A stretch of DNA of 64,000 nucleotides from positions 958,912 through 1,022,911 of the forward strand of contig CAOLHI010000077.1 in the NCBI GenBank assembly GCA_948474755.1. The letters are read 5' to 3'. Positions 1 to 11,640 of the stretch are shown here, in pieces. The notes under the pieces were generated by a model that saw only the letters and a program-made list of their open reading frames with translations, searched no databases and had not been told where the DNA came from. This stretch comes from Ctenosaura bakeri (taxonomy: Eukaryota; Chordata; Lepidosauria; Squamata; Iguanidae). How positions within the stretch are numbered: position 1 is the stretch's first letter; the number at the start of each line of letters is the position of its first letter. Both the position numbers and the translations under genes were made by a program.

Positions 1-892
1 CGCTAACTAAGAAACTAGAAATAAGAGTTTTTCAAGGGAAATGGGTGATACGACACCTTATCTCATAGTCCTAGAGAGAAGCGGAGGGTTGTAGGGAAGA
101 AAGCTCAGCATGGTTCGCTGAGGGGGCGACTCGCTGGACAAAGCAACAACAAGGCAGGGTAGCAGTCCGGAGCATTCCCGGGCAGTCCGATGGGTAAACG
201 TTCCAAGGTGTGCTCGGAATCAGGGAGTTTTTATAGGGTGGATTGTGCCTACAGGACATGCCATACTCGGTGAGAACAATGCGAGTTTGGAGTGGGACAA
301 AGCTTTGGGAAAAGGTCAAGTTTTACATGATGGGCTTAGCGCAGATTTAACAATAGTGTAGCCAGTATGCAAATGGTTTAGCATTGAGAGAGTGCCGGCT
401 CGGGGCAGAGCGTCTTTGTGTAAAGTCCCGCTTAAGCAAGGTGTGTCTGCAAAGAGGTCCCTGAAGCAACGGAGTGGCGTTAATCTGCCTGCCTAAGTGG
501 GGATTTGGAATGTACAACCATTAACCGGCTGGGCCTGTTTACGTGCTTGTCTGGTGGCCTCGCAAACACGTGGAGCAGGGTGGCAGAGAAAGGTCAAGTG
601 AAGGCCAAATAAGTTTGATATCATGAGATATCTAGTGCTATCACCGGGTATGTCTGAATCATAGTAACAGGTGCCCTAAGATTTTCTCCAGAGTTTATTG
701 CCAACACTCACCAGCCTAGCCTAGTGGGGTTGGTGAGACATTGAACAGGGTCTTTGATGTTAAATCTCATCCAGGCAGATGGGACGTCTGTTGCAGAATT
801 CTCCCAGAGCTAGACCAATAAAGTAGGCATTTCCCACCATTGTCTCATGAAGAGTTGTAAACAATATCCCTGGGGGTCCTTCACAACTGAAG
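1..892. other. Unassigned sequence, no gene seen
   Basis: No open reading frame of recognisable family, no terminal repeats and no match to the repeat families found elsewhere in this window. It is not obviously low-complexity. It may be unique DNA or the edge of an old element cut by the window start. Confidence 0.4.
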
Positions 893-1060
893 TACTATGA
901 TTCCACTTTAACTGACATGGCTGCATCCTGTGGAATCCCAAGGATTGCAGCCTGCTGAGGTATGATTGGTGTGGCTGAGAATTCGACATGCCCCTCCTTC
1001 AACAGCCAATCCCAGGATTCCATAGGATGTTGCCATGTCAGTTAAAGAGTCCTGAGCATC
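893..1060. mobile_element. Old foldback element, relative of family A
   Basis: Two inverted arms are visible. The left arm (about 903-945) reads CTTTAACTGACATGG then CATCCTGTGGAATCC. The right arm (about 1010-1047) reads its complement, GGATTCCATAGGATG then CCATGTCAGTTAAAG. The core resembles family A and the element at 52133-52355. The terminal bases are degraded, so I cannot define a target duplication. Confidence 0.55.
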
Positions 1061-1278
1061 AGCCACCTGTCATGTAGAGGGTTGGATTTTTGTTTGTTTG
1101 TTTGCTTTGAACAGGTGACAGCAGGGACAAAAACCAACCCAGTAAATCTATTGATTTTTTCCCCCTCCAGTTATTCTATCACATTTTTGTTAAGTCACTT
1201 TTTTTTCAAACAATTTGAGCTGAGAGATACTCACAAGAAACAGGCCACTTCATTAATTTTTTTTCTCCCTGGATCTAA

Positions 1279-1978
1279 GGCCCTTTTCACACAGCATCAT
1301 CAACTTGTCACAGCAACTGGTTCTTTCCAGTCCAGGACCCATGCTACTGCACGACGTTGTCACTAACCAGCTGCTATCACATTCGCAAACATTGCAAATT
1401 AGCCCTATTTCATTTCCAAAAAAAAAATCCATTAATGGCCTCCTTTCCCACTAAAATCCCATCAGCTGGGTGAGTGCAGTTCCTCAATAGTGCTTGATAG
1501 CACTTCCTGTTGTCACCGATCCAGGACAGAGTGGGGTGTGACCTTGCTCAGATTGTCCCTTCTTGTCTTCTCCCACAGCATGGTAAGTTTGAAATTTATC
1601 ATCTCTCCATGTTTATTTCAAATTTCTCCATTGAGTTAACTTTTGGAATACATTTTTTAGCATTATAGTGTGAAAATGAAATAGTGTACTGGTGTGTCAT
1701 GCTGTTATAGCATTGCTGCACTAGTATGGCTTACAAAAGAGAAAAGGGGAAAAAGAACCTCGACCTCAAACCTCACAAGCTGTGGGTCGTGGAAAAGGTG
1801 TGGAAAAGGACTGGCCAATGACACTGTAATGTGGTGTGAACACCTATGGCAATAACGCTACCCATCCACTTTAATCAAAAGCGTGCAGTAGAGAATGTTC
1901 CTAACCTTATACCATCACTGAAATGACAATGCTGGAATAACAGAACAACGTGCATTGAGGTATTCTGCAGAAAGGTCC
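1279..1978. mobile_element. Non-autonomous DNA transposon, family C (about 700 bp)
   Basis: It starts GGCCCTTTTCACACAGCA and ends with the imperfect complement CTGCAGAAAGGTCC. Its interior aligns by eye with the insert at 12190-12660; shared words include ACGCTAC-CATCCAC and AACCT-ATACCATCA. It contains no transposase reading frame. The flanking bases do not form a clear duplication (TAA on the left, ATG on the right), so the copy is probably old. The superfamily is uncertain. Confidence 0.55.
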
Positions 1979-2771
1979 ATGTGTCTAAGTATTGTGGAGC
2001 ATCCTCGGTTCTATGCCCAAAAACACTCGAGTGGACATGAGACTTCTTTGTGCAATGCATTGGAATTCTATTAGGGTCAGAAAACATCCCACTTTAAGGC
2101 GTTTATCTGACCTATTTTCACCTACATGGAGGAGGGTTAATCCAAATCCATGTACCTTGGAGGTATGCAGGTGATGTTAAAAATTCTCCTTGTTTCTTTC
2201 TCCTTTTCCTCCTCCCTTTTTTCTTTCCTTTCACTTGCTAAATAGGTTGCTTCTGCATGAGCATTTTGCATTGCTTCCCAACAGTTTACCTGGAAGGCAG
2301 TAATTTTTTTTTTTTAAAGGCCATAAAAAGGTTTAGCACTTTGAGAACCTCATGCCCAAGCTTGCTAAAGCTCTTGCCCAGCTGAAATGAAAATTACCTG
2401 GGTTTTGTTATGCTGTCTTTTTATTCATTAGGAACACTGATTGTTCCAAATTCTGCTTCCCTCCTCTTTATTACCACAATTGGCAATAAGAGCGACTTGA
2501 TGAGGTATAACGGTTTATAGACCTCCGGAGCATTGAAAATGCTTTGAGAACACACCACTATTTCTATCTCTCTTAAAAAGAACCAACCAATGGTTTCACG
2601 AGGCAGTTATGGGGCAGTGACAAGCACTCCTCTGCAGAATTTACCGTTCAGAGGATGGGAGAATGGTTTTAACTAGCTAAAAGAGAATCAGGTTTATTCC
2701 AGAAAAAGGAGCCTTGAGGCTTTTAAAGGCAGAAGCCTTAATTAGTTTCTGTGCTACAGAACTTCTTCTAT
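1979..2771. other. Unassigned sequence
   Basis: AT-rich DNA with short T runs (about 2190-2220 and 2305-2316). No gene or recognisable repeat seen. Confidence 0.35.
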
Positions 2772-3230
2772 CATAGAACAGAACAACAGAATCTTAGAGT
2801 TGGAAGGCTAGTCCAGCCCCCTATCCTGCTGTGATACACACTGACAGCATTCCTGAAAGATGCTCATCCAGAATCTATTAAAAGACCTCCAGAGATGGAG
2901 ATCGAGGCAATTATTCTACTGTCAAAACAGCTCATACAGTGAAAAAGTTCCTCCTAATGTTTAGCTAGAATCACTTTTCTTGTCATTTGAGTCCATTGGT
3001 TTGTGTTCTAGTCTAGTCTAGTCTAGTCTAGTCTAGTTCTAACAGAAAGCAAGCTGGATACATCTTTTACATGACATTCCTTCAGAGATTTAAAGACGGC
3101 TATCATGTCACCTCTCAGGCTTCTGTTCTCCAAGTTAAACATAGCCACCTTCCAAAGTTGTTCCTTTGTGAGACTTGGCTTCCAGACCTTTGATCATCAC
3201 CCTCCTATTTTTCAGAACACCTCTATAGCA
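2772..3230 (-). mobile_element. CR1 LINE 3' fragment
   Basis: On the plus strand it starts with the reverse of the usual CR1 end (AATCTTAGAGTTGGAAGG, then the stretch corresponding to 'agtccaaccccctgc'). It continues through the reverse complement of the ORF2 C-terminal region. The same order is seen in the copies at 22003, 53242 and 54423. The reading frame is broken by stops, and a (CTAGT)n tract interrupts it at 3007-3038. It is a dead 5'-truncated copy. Confidence 0.8.
3007..3038. repeat. (CTAGT)n microsatellite
   Basis: About six perfect tandem copies of a 5-bp unit lie inside the CR1 fragment. Confidence 0.9.
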
Positions 3231-3312
3231 AAAGAGCACTTCATTTCAAATATTAGAGCCCTGTTCATTTTAGAGCAGAGGTCTCCTTTTTCCCCCACTG
3301 CTTCCCTTGAGT

Positions 3313-3746
3313 TGTAGTGGCAAGGAAATGATGAAGACCTTCAGGTTGTTCCAAAACAGAAAGCTTTATTTTCCAAACCATTTATTTACTGCGCAGGGCA
3401 AGCAGCGGATATATAATGTCCAAAACTGCCAGTCCCGATTGATTAAAACACTTAGTTCTTATACCTTTGGTCAACAGCGTCAGCAATCAATCACATTTCT
3501 AGTCTACGTCAGCCATTACATTTGGAGCTTAATACCACCCCCAAAACAAGGGAACAAAGGCCTCAGTCACCAAATAACACAAAGATGAGGCGAAAGTGTA
3601 TGCTTGACTCCCTTTTACTTCCCAGGCACCTAAGCATAGTGTTACAAGGCCAATCATACTTTCAAACCGAGATAAGGCAGGGACATCTGCTGTCCAATTC
3701 ACTTATTTTTCTACTATGCAGTACTTCTCTGAATTTAACTCTTTCA
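3313..3746 (-). repeat. 3' LTR of the minus-strand element
   Basis: It begins TGTAGTGG and ends CTTTCA on the plus strand. Read on the minus strand it has a TATA-like ATTATATATCC (about 3407-3417) followed by an AATAAA signal (about 3365-3372), giving a U3-R-U5 order. It is almost identical to 9937-10371. Confidence 0.95.
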
Positions 3747-3757
3747 TTCCCCCCTTC
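3747..3757 (-). other. Polypurine tract
   Basis: Plus strand TTCCCCCCTTC, i.e. GAAGGGGGGAA on the minus strand, directly abuts the 3' LTR. This is the expected plus-strand priming site and it fixes the element's orientation. Confidence 0.85.
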
Positions 3758-3793
3758 ATGCCAAATTCAATTCCTTGCAATTTGAAGCATGCG

Positions 3794-3932
3794 CTATTTC
3801 CCTATTGCCTTTATAACACAAAAGATACATAGCAGCAGTAGGATTCCTCCAGCAGTCAAGTATACAAAACCTGTGAACAGGGCTTTCAGACCCACGGTTT
3901 TAGGGAAAGATTTATTGTGCACAATTCCATCC
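3794..3932 (-). pseudogene. Possible remnant of an envelope membrane-anchor reading frame
   Basis: Next to the 3' LTR, one minus-strand frame reads a short hydrophobic stretch followed by a few charged residues and a stop codon. This is the layout expected of a retroviral Env C-terminus just upstream of a polypurine tract. The frame is closed by a stop a short way upstream, so no usable protein is encoded. The hydrophobic character and position are all I have; a chance reading is possible. Confidence 0.3.
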
Positions 3933-6611
3933 TCCCTAACACTGTCTCACAGAGTACCATTGTATTCCTTTCAAACACAGAGAGATTTCAATCAAAGCAT
4001 ATACTGCAGCCTTTCCCTCTATTACTCTAATCATTACAGATTGAAAACTATTTAACATGCAGAGTACAGAAAAGCAGATTTAGTAAGGCCATTATTTATG
4101 CACAAAGCAATTCTACAAACAGTGTCTTTTACCCATACTTACTTAGGGAACCAGATAATCATGTCCACATGCCTGCAGAGTACAAGAATGACTTTCTAAC
4201 ATTGAATACTGCTAAATGTATTTTCCCTCTTCACAATCAAATTCATTTACACAATAGTAAGACAGTTCAACCAATTTCATGCTGGGCTACCTTATTGGTT
4301 GGTGCCCTGGGTGAAAGGTGATACCCTCAGTGGCCACACCAATTCATCCCAGAAGACAAACCATATACCCATTTACCATTGTAAAAGCTGGTTTCTTTCT
4401 AGAACTCATTTATGGAGGACCGGGCCCCCCCTTTTTCCCATATAACCTCAATAAAACCATTGCTATAACTAAAGGAAAAGTCAACATTGGGATGCTTTCC
4501 TTGGCAGGCCTGTAGAGATTCAGGGATTTCAAACTTTACATAACAATTGGGATAGTCTCCTAAGCTTAGCCCATTAGAACATACTCAGTCAATACTGACA
4601 TTCAGGGTGTTCAAGATCTGATTGACCAGTTGGTGAAACCAATTCACTTCCCAGCCTCTTGCCCAGCATTCTCATCATCACCATCATTACCAGCAATTAC
4701 CATATACACATATCTTCCAACCCCACAGAACATCCGTCTGTAGTGAAAAAACAGGCAGGCGAGGCTTCCTGCCCCTCCTATGCCTGCCACAACCCATAAT
4801 ATTGTCTCCAACATTCAGGGATCTGGCCGTGTGTAGAGCAGTGTGTACGTCCCAGGTCACACCTGCAACAGGGCCTAGTCCCCGCCTTCTTCCTCTCCAG
4901 TTGCTAAGTCGACCGTAAGAGAGCCTGACAGCTTCCAGGTGTGTGTCAGGCAATAAGGTCTAGCTTAGATTTCTTCATTCACCAGTTGCGGATCTGACTG
5001 TGCTTAGAGTGACCAATTTCTCCTGATCTGGCCACAGCAGAGTTTTAGTCCATTTTCTTCCCCCCTTTTCGTCTGGAGATCTTCAGTTTCAGAGGATTTT
5101 ACAACCCAATCAGTAAAGGCTCTCTTAGCCTGGCATAAAGTATCCAAAGCTTCAACCCTGCGACCTTTACAGCTGAAAGGGGCAACCAGCAACACCTAAT
5201 ACAATCCCCTCCACCTATGACCCAGTTGCACTCTAAGGGGAATCTCATTCCCACTTTCTCCCTTGTTGTACTCAAGCTTTCCCTAATCTACTAACTCTCC
5301 CTTATATGTCTCCTTGATCCACCCAAAATGGCCTCATGCTTTGGCTTGAAAGGGAACAAACAGCCTTATGGTTCTGTGAGGTGTGCACCTCATCCTATGC
5401 CATCCTATGATGGGGCTCTGGGAAGAACAAAAATACTCCTTGTTTTTCTGTTGTGGGCTGCACATGGAATAAAAGTGAAAAGCCTCTGTAAAATGGGCTA
5501 GGTAGATGGTGATATCATATCACTTGCCCTGTGTTGGCATCCAGTCCAAAGACATAGCCAGGGCTGTTGTTTGGGCCATACACGTTGAACTACTGTTTCT
5601 TCGGGATTTTTATCCCATTTCCTCCACTTCTCCTGAGTTCTGAGGTCTGCAGGTACAATGTGACTTCCAGGTGATTCCTAGAACAGTGGTTCTTGCCTTT
5701 GGTGATCCTGTGGACAGATGCAGGTCTGTTGCTCTTGAGCATATGTGGTGTGTGGGCCTTTAGGGTTGTTGTTGGTCCTTTAGCTGTCTCACAGCTTGCA
5801 TCTCTCTTTTCTCTCTCCCTTACCTTTTCAGTCAGCGTCCTTCAACTGCAGTTCCACTTCCAGCCTGGAGGGGCACACAATCGCCTCTCAGAAGTGCCCC
5901 CTTATTTCTCCCTTCCAGCTCAGAGGTGCACCATCACCTCTCCTCCCAGCTTACTCGTAGGGGTGCTCTGTCACCTCCTCCATCCAGCTGAGGCTGCGCT
6001 TAGGGAGCCATTCCAATCTCCACCTTATCGGAGACTGGTGAGGGGGCATCCCTTTGCTGCTTGGACTGCCAACTTTCCTTTTCCAGAATGTCACAACTCC
6101 AAGCCCTTGCCCTTCTCTGTCTGTGGGATGAGGAACAAAACTTTTCCTCTTAACTGCTGGCCACTGACAGTATTCTACTTCCATTAGTCCCTGCATCTGT
6201 CAGTTGGACCATCTTTTCTGCTTTCCTCTTCCACACACGTCCACATCCTTCTCTGATCCTCTTCAGGTCTCTTGCCTATATCTCTCCTGCCCCCACTGGG
6301 CACATTGACTCTCAGAGACCCTCATCCTCTTCTGGGGTCTCTTTTTCCTTCTGACCTCCCCGCTCCATCATTCGTTAATCTTCTTTCTTTTCCCCTTGAC
6401 AGCCAGTCATAAATCTTGCTTCATAGAGCCTTACAATCGCAGGCCCTCTAAACCTTCCTTAATTGTTCTGTGGAAACCTGTATCCTGAAGCCTTTTCAAA
6501 GACTTCCTGAAGAGATTCCTCTGCTGCATCATATGAGAGGTTGCTAACAATAGGAGTCCCTTCAGATTCCTGGAGCCTCCTCCAAACACTCAGATAGCCT
6601 TGGGTTTTACA

Positions 6612-6732
6612 ACAGCCCACAGCTCCCAGTATTTCCAGGTGGTCTCCCACCCAAGTACTAACCAGGCCCGACCCTGCTTAGCTTCCGAGATCAGACGAGA
6701 TCGGGCGTGTTCAGGGTGGCATGGCCGTAGGC
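6612..6732 (-). rRNA. 5S rRNA-like copy inside the LTR element (probably a pseudogene)
   Basis: The minus strand matches vertebrate 5S rRNA along almost its full 120-nt length. The 5' start reads GCCTACGGCCATGCCACCC, and the internal promoter region around GAAGCTAAGCAGGGTCGGGC is intact. The 3' part GGTTAGTACTTGG is also intact. By eye fewer than about ten positions differ from the human sequence. It lacks the T-run terminator expected just beyond the 3' end. It does not carry the SINE body seen behind the 5S heads at 18946 and 22428, so it looks like a more direct 5S copy. Its orientation is the same as the host LTR element. Confidence 0.85.
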
Positions 6733-9700
6733 AGCTAAGCCTCTCTTTTTTAGCTCCCTTCGGTTTCATGCAGCTTTTTCCTACTATGTTAGATGGCACC
6801 TCCTACTGGCCACCGTTCTGCAGCATCCCCTCCCTCTCCTCTCAGGTAGGAAAGGGCAGCCAGGGATTGTGGTTTCCTGTAATTCTCCACTCACAACTTT
6901 AAACCGCAGAGTCTGACACTGGGAAGAATTCCTAGTGTATTCAGATCCCATCAGGGGTCCATCAAAGACACTCTCCCCCTTGTCCATGCCTGTGGGGAGT
7001 TCTCTCCTGGATGATCCGCTCTACCTGCTAAATAATTTGGCTCCTTTCTTCAGTAGTGATTGGCAATCTTGCCAGTTAGGCATGTGCATTGCCATGATGC
7101 TAGAACACAGTTCTACTATCTTTCAATTCAACAGATCAGACGTGGTGAAGGGCACATATGCATAAGCCTAACAGGTATGTAGGGAGGTGTTGTAGATTTG
7201 GCATCATCTGAGTTAGCTGCCTCAATAGAAGGCAACTGCATTCCAGCCCGAATGTCCACAGGCCAATCTCTCTATTAAGGGGAGGTTACAATTTCCCTAA
7301 GTTGTTGAGTAGCTTCTTTAATAAAAATCATGACACCATGGCTTCTGGTTCTGCTGCTTAGAATCCTCAGGCAGCCTCTCTGGTGGGGTCTGCCGCTACC
7401 CCCATCCTCCCCCTCCTTCTCATTGCAAGCTGGGGGTGGGGAAAAACTGCTGCAGCCATTTCTACTTTTTTTCTCTTCCATGCAAAAGCAGGCGGGTCTT
7501 TCATGCAAACGCTGATTCTTTTGCTCTTCCCCCTCCCTGTCTGTCTCCTCAGGGGAGAGGCAGTTTCCTGTTGGTGTGTTTAATTCCCCCGGGGGGGGCA
7601 CCCAATATTTTACTTCTCTTGTTACTACAATTCCCATGTGCCCCAAAGTTCGTATGCTAAATGCTTTTTTTTTAAAACTTATTGTCAAATAGAGATTTGC
7701 AGCCCCTTTTTTTTCTTTTTTTTTTTTTTTTAATAAGTTGTTGACGTAATAATGCCAGAATTGCAAATTCACGCTCCTCATTCCCTCCGTCTCAAGAGGG
7801 GGAGGGTTGGGATTCAGCCCGATGGCCACAAGGAGTGAGAGAAAAAAGCCATGTCTTTTGGAGAAGCAGCCTTCCCTGTGCTAAAGCTGCATTGTAATCT
7901 TGTTTTCTCTCTTTGATGTAGAAATGTATCAAAAAGGTAGACACAACTGCTGCCACACTAGAAAGAATAGTTCATTGTTCATTGTAAGGGAAAAACGAAA
8001 CTAACGCCTCTTGTATGACATGTTTGTCTATACGGGCTCTCAAGGTGGGGTTTTTGCTTTGTTTTTGTTGTTTTTCCCTTCTTCTCCAGATGCAGCTTTT
8101 CTCTGTGCTTAAAGAAAACATTGGGACTCTGTATTGTTTAGAAATGTTGCAAAAAGTACTGGAGGAGAAGTTTCCAAAGTTCTCTCTTTTTTTTTTTTCC
8201 TATTCTTTTCCTTCTATGTGAGCCCAAGGGGGGGGGGGATTCTTGATGGCTGAAGAGTTTAAAACATGAAACAGGCAGCTGTCACCAGAGTCTTCAGCAA
8301 TGTTTTCCAAAACTTTGCCATCCTGTATTCATTTACCTGAAAGCCTGCTTTTTTGTTATTATTATTATTTTTCCTTGCTTCTATGACATCCTCACTCAGC
8401 CTGCCAGGCTGAAAATGAGTTATCGGAACTATCTTCATAGCCCTCCCTATGTACACACTGACAGAATTCTTAAGCATTTGGCTAAGAAACTTCCATTCTC
8501 CAAAAACCAGCAACTATGGAGTTAACATTTGGAGGAGGAAGGAGGGGTCGCGGGCGGGGGGATAGACCTTCCAGCAACACAGGAGAGATAGAGAGGGGAG
8601 GGGCAAGCAAAGAGATGCCGCTTTTGCTTACACACACACAAGCCTTTGGGGGAAAAAATTTCTTTCATCAAATCAGTGTTTTTCTGCCACTTCTAAGAAT
8701 CTGCTTAAAAGTGCATCTCTTTCTCAGCCCTTTTCACTCACCCCCCTTTTTCCCGCTCTGAAACTGAGCTAAACAGTTTGAGCTGAACAACCAGGTAGAA
8801 TGAACAATTGAGGTAGGAAACCTTTAAGTTCCTATGCCAACTGCTTTTTCAAAAAAGCTTGTTGCTTCCTTTTTTTTTTTTTTTTTCCTGAAAGTCCTTT
8901 GACTTTTGAAGTGCCAGTCCATGGGATACTCCCTCTGCCTCTTGCAGAGTGATTTTCTTTCCAGTTGATTGAATCACCGACCTGTGCATTTGGAGAAAAC
9001 AATGAAACCCTATTGTTTCCTCACTATTTCTCATTAACACCTAGGGCTTGCTTCATCATTTCCATACTGACTTAATTTCTGCTATTTCCAAGCCTCTGGC
9101 TAAATAAACTTCTAGCCTAAAAACAGCCAGCAACCATATGGTTAAATCTGAGAGCCTGAGGAGGAGGGGCTGTGGGGAATGGTTCACGCACCGAAAAATA
9201 ATCAGAGAGAGGAATAAACCATTTTCCTTTCCTGGAATTTTTCCTACACATATTAAAGTACAAATGGCACAGAAATAGTAAAGTTTCCACTTAACCCTTT
9301 CATGAAGTTTTCAACATGCATTGAAGCAGAGTCTAAAGCAGTGCCTGTCAACTGCCACCCTCCACCCAGATTTCTTCCCAAACGACAACACACAGTAGGG
9401 GTGGGGGTGAGCTGAGGGTAGGGGGTCCCAACAGCTCGAAACAATGAGGTAGACACCTTTCAGACTCGCTGACTTACGCAGCCGGAAGTTCCAACGGTCT
9501 GCAGTAAGAAATGCAACGATACACGCATACGCGCTTTCAGACAACAAACACAGCCTCCCACCACCGTTTACCAGACTTGAAGAGACGTCTCTTTACCAAA
9601 GTCTTCGCGGCTTCACTCACGGCCCCACTAGCCATGAGTTACTAGGGCGAGACTTAGAGAGGTGATCAAGCTCTCTCTTTCCCTTGAAATCACAAGGGAG

Positions 9701-9914
9701 TCAACTTCACCAATTAGCCGGGGAGGCCTTATGCTTTCTGCGTGACCAGAGTCCGTTGACTGGAAAACGCTGCTGCCAGGGAAACCACCCCGCTCAAAGC
9801 CAAACCTCTTCGACCAAAGCAGTCGAGGGCGCCCTGGGTTTCGCCAAGAGGGGGGGGAGCGACCCTAGCACTCAAGCGTCTGTCAAGGGGGGCTCCAAAG
9901 CCCCTTCTCTCAAT

Positions 9915-9932
9915 TTCCCGGCCAATGCACCA
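9915..9932 (-). other. Primer binding site, tRNA-Gly type
   Basis: The plus strand reads the 3' end of tRNA-Gly(GCC) including CCA, 18 of 18 bases as I recall that tRNA, so the minus strand is its complement. It is separated from the LTR by AAAA (9933-9936). Confidence 0.85.
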
Positions 9933-9936
9933 AAAA

Positions 9937-10371
9937 TGTAGTGGCAAGGAAATGATGAAGACCTTCAGGTTGTTCCAAAACAGAAAGCTTTATTTTCCAA
10001 ACCATTTATTTACTGCGCAGGGCAAGCAGCGGATATATAATGTCCAAAACTGCCAGCCCCGATTGATTAAAACACTTAGTTCTTATACCTTTGGTCAACA
10101 GCGTCAGCAATCAATCACATTTCTAGTCTACGTCAGCCATTACATTTGGAGCTTAATACCACCCCCAAAACAAGGGAACAAAGGCCTCAGTCACCAAATA
10201 ACACAAAGATGAGGCGAAAGTGTATGCTTGACTCCCTTTTACTTCCCAGGCACCTAAGCATAGTGTTACAAGGCCAATCATACTTTCAAACCGAGATAAG
10301 GCAGGGACATCTGCTGTCCAATTCACTTATTTTTCTACTCATGCAGTACTTCTCTGAATTTAACTCTTTCA
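9937..10371 (-). repeat. 5' LTR of the minus-strand element
   Basis: It has the same TG...CA ends and the same TATA-like and AATAAA signals as 3313-3746, with one substitution and one extra C. It is followed on the right by the GAGT target duplication at 10372-10375. Confidence 0.95.
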
Positions 10372-10499
10372 GAGTGGCCCCAGGAACGTTGATCCATTAC
10401 TGCAAACAAATCTACAAAATGCTTTTGTGAGCTCTGTTGTGTGTGTGATTGGTAACAGGTACTAACCATAGATAACACCTTCTGCCTTTTTCAGTGATA

Positions 10500-11122
10500 T
10501 CAGCTGGAATGAAAGAAGGCCAATGCAATTCTTGGTTGCATTGATAGGAGTATGGTGTCTAGACCAAGGAAAGTAATAGTACCACTCTATTCTGCTTTGG
10601 TCAGACCTCATCTGGAATACGGTGTCCAATTCTGGGCACCTCACTTCAAGAAGGATATTGATAAACCATAATGTGTCTAGAGGAGGGTGACCAAGATGGT
10701 AGAAGGCCTGGAAACCATGCCCTATGACGAGTGGCTTAAGGAGCTGGATATGTTTAGTCTATAGAAGAGAAGATTAAGAGGGGACATGATAGCCATGTTT
10801 AAATATTTGAAAGGACATCATATCAAAGAGGGAATGGGCTAGTTTTCCACTGCTCCAGAGACTAGGACAAGGAGGAATAGATTTAAAATACAAGAAAAAA
10901 GATTCCACTTAAACCTTAGGAAGAACTTCTTGACGGTCAGAGCTATTCAGCGGTGGAATATGCTGCCTTGGAGTATGATGGAGTCTCCTTTGGAAGTTTT
11001 TAAACAGAGTCTAGATGGCTATCTGTTGGAAGTGCTTTGATGGTGTGTTCCTGCATGGCAGGGGACTGGACTGGATAGCCCCTGTGGTCTCTTCCAACTC
11101 TTTTATTCTATGATTCTATGAA
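10500..11122 (+). mobile_element. CR1 LINE 3' fragment
   Basis: Degraded ORF2 C-terminal coding region of the CR1 type (the stretch around AGAGGGGACATGATAGCCATG), followed by the typical CR1 end: TGGTCTCTTCCAACTC and a short (TTCTATGA)n tail. Stops interrupt the frame. The copy is 5'-truncated. Confidence 0.85.
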
Positions 11123-11139
11123 AGCAAAGATGCTCTGCA

Positions 11140-11640
11140 GGGTAAAAGTTGTGGGTCCAGGTTGTTTGAAGGCCTGTATTCCCTTTATGAGCTCAGTAGA
11201 ACTTTAAGATCATCTGGAGAGGCACTTTTCTCTGTCCACCAGCCTCTCAGGTGCATTTGGTGAGAACATAGGAGACAGCCTTCTCAGTGGCTGCTCCCAA
11301 ACTCTAGAACTCCCACCTTAGAGAGGCCAGGATGGCCCTGCCCCTGCTTTCCTTCCAACAGCAGGGTAAGACATTTTTGCAGTAGCAGGCTTTTTAAAAT
11401 TGACTGGATGTAGCTTGTGATGCTGTGAAGCTTTGTTTTAAGGTGGTATAAATGTATTTGAATGTATTTAATACTTTTAACAAGTAATAGTTCCAACTTT
11501 ATAAATTGTTGAATTCTTTTTTTAAAAAATGTATACTTTCATGGGTGTTCTAATTTGTCCTGTTTTAATCTTCTTAGATGCCTTGAGTCCCACTGTTTGA
11601 AGAAAGGTAGAGTACAAATAAATAAATAATATAAAAATGT
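11140..11640 (+). mobile_element. L2-like LINE 3' end
   Basis: The first part reads as a broken C-terminal LINE frame (TTTAAGATCATC..., TCTAGAACTCCC). The end is the motif TGCCTTGAGTCCCACTG, then a GTAGAGTACAAAT stretch and an (AAAT)n tail. Related ends occur at 16165, 18020, 24128 and 25790. The L2 assignment is tentative; a CR1-clade relative is the alternative. Confidence 0.55.

Larger units (their letters stand above)
3758..9914 (-). other. Interior of the LTR element, non-coding
   Basis: The longest minus-strand frame is about 184 codons (7275-7829). It is driven by a poly-T tract that reads as lysines and resembles nothing I know. The interior contains T runs at 7694-7731 and 8864-8887 (A runs in the element's sense), a (G)9 run near 8231, and roughly three imperfect 50-bp repeats at 5855-6000 built on CTTCCAGC...TCACCTC. 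A 5S-like copy lies at 6612-6732. The leader next to the primer site (about 9450-9900) is GC-rich compared with the rest. No host gene fragment was recognised. Confidence 0.55.
3313..10371 (-). mobile_element. Complete, young, apparently non-coding LTR retroelement (7.06 kb)
   Basis: Two LTRs of 434 and 435 bp bound the element, each TG...CA. The host sequence GAGT is duplicated at 3309-3312 and 10372-10375. The element reads on the minus strand. A primer binding site lies inside the right LTR (9915-9932) and a polypurine tract lies inside the left LTR (3747-3757). The LTRs differ by one substitution (3433 T, 10057 C) and one single-base indel (C at 10340), so insertion was recent. I find no gag, protease, reverse transcriptase or integrase in any frame of the 6.2-kb interior. 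Because the LTRs are nearly identical, decay after insertion cannot explain that. The parent copy was therefore probably already non-coding and mobilised by proteins from another element. A 4-bp duplication and a tRNA-Gly primer fit an ERV1 or gammaretrovirus-like ancestry, with mouse VL30 as the best-known analogue; this class call is inference. Confidence 0.9.

Noticed and set aside
5693..6187. 164-codon plus-strand frame
   Set aside because: It runs antisense through the LTR element's interior, is pyrimidine-driven and low in complexity, and resembles no family.
7275..7829. 184-codon minus-strand frame in the LTR element
   Set aside because: A poly-T tract supplies the lysine run; no gag, pol or env motif is visible.
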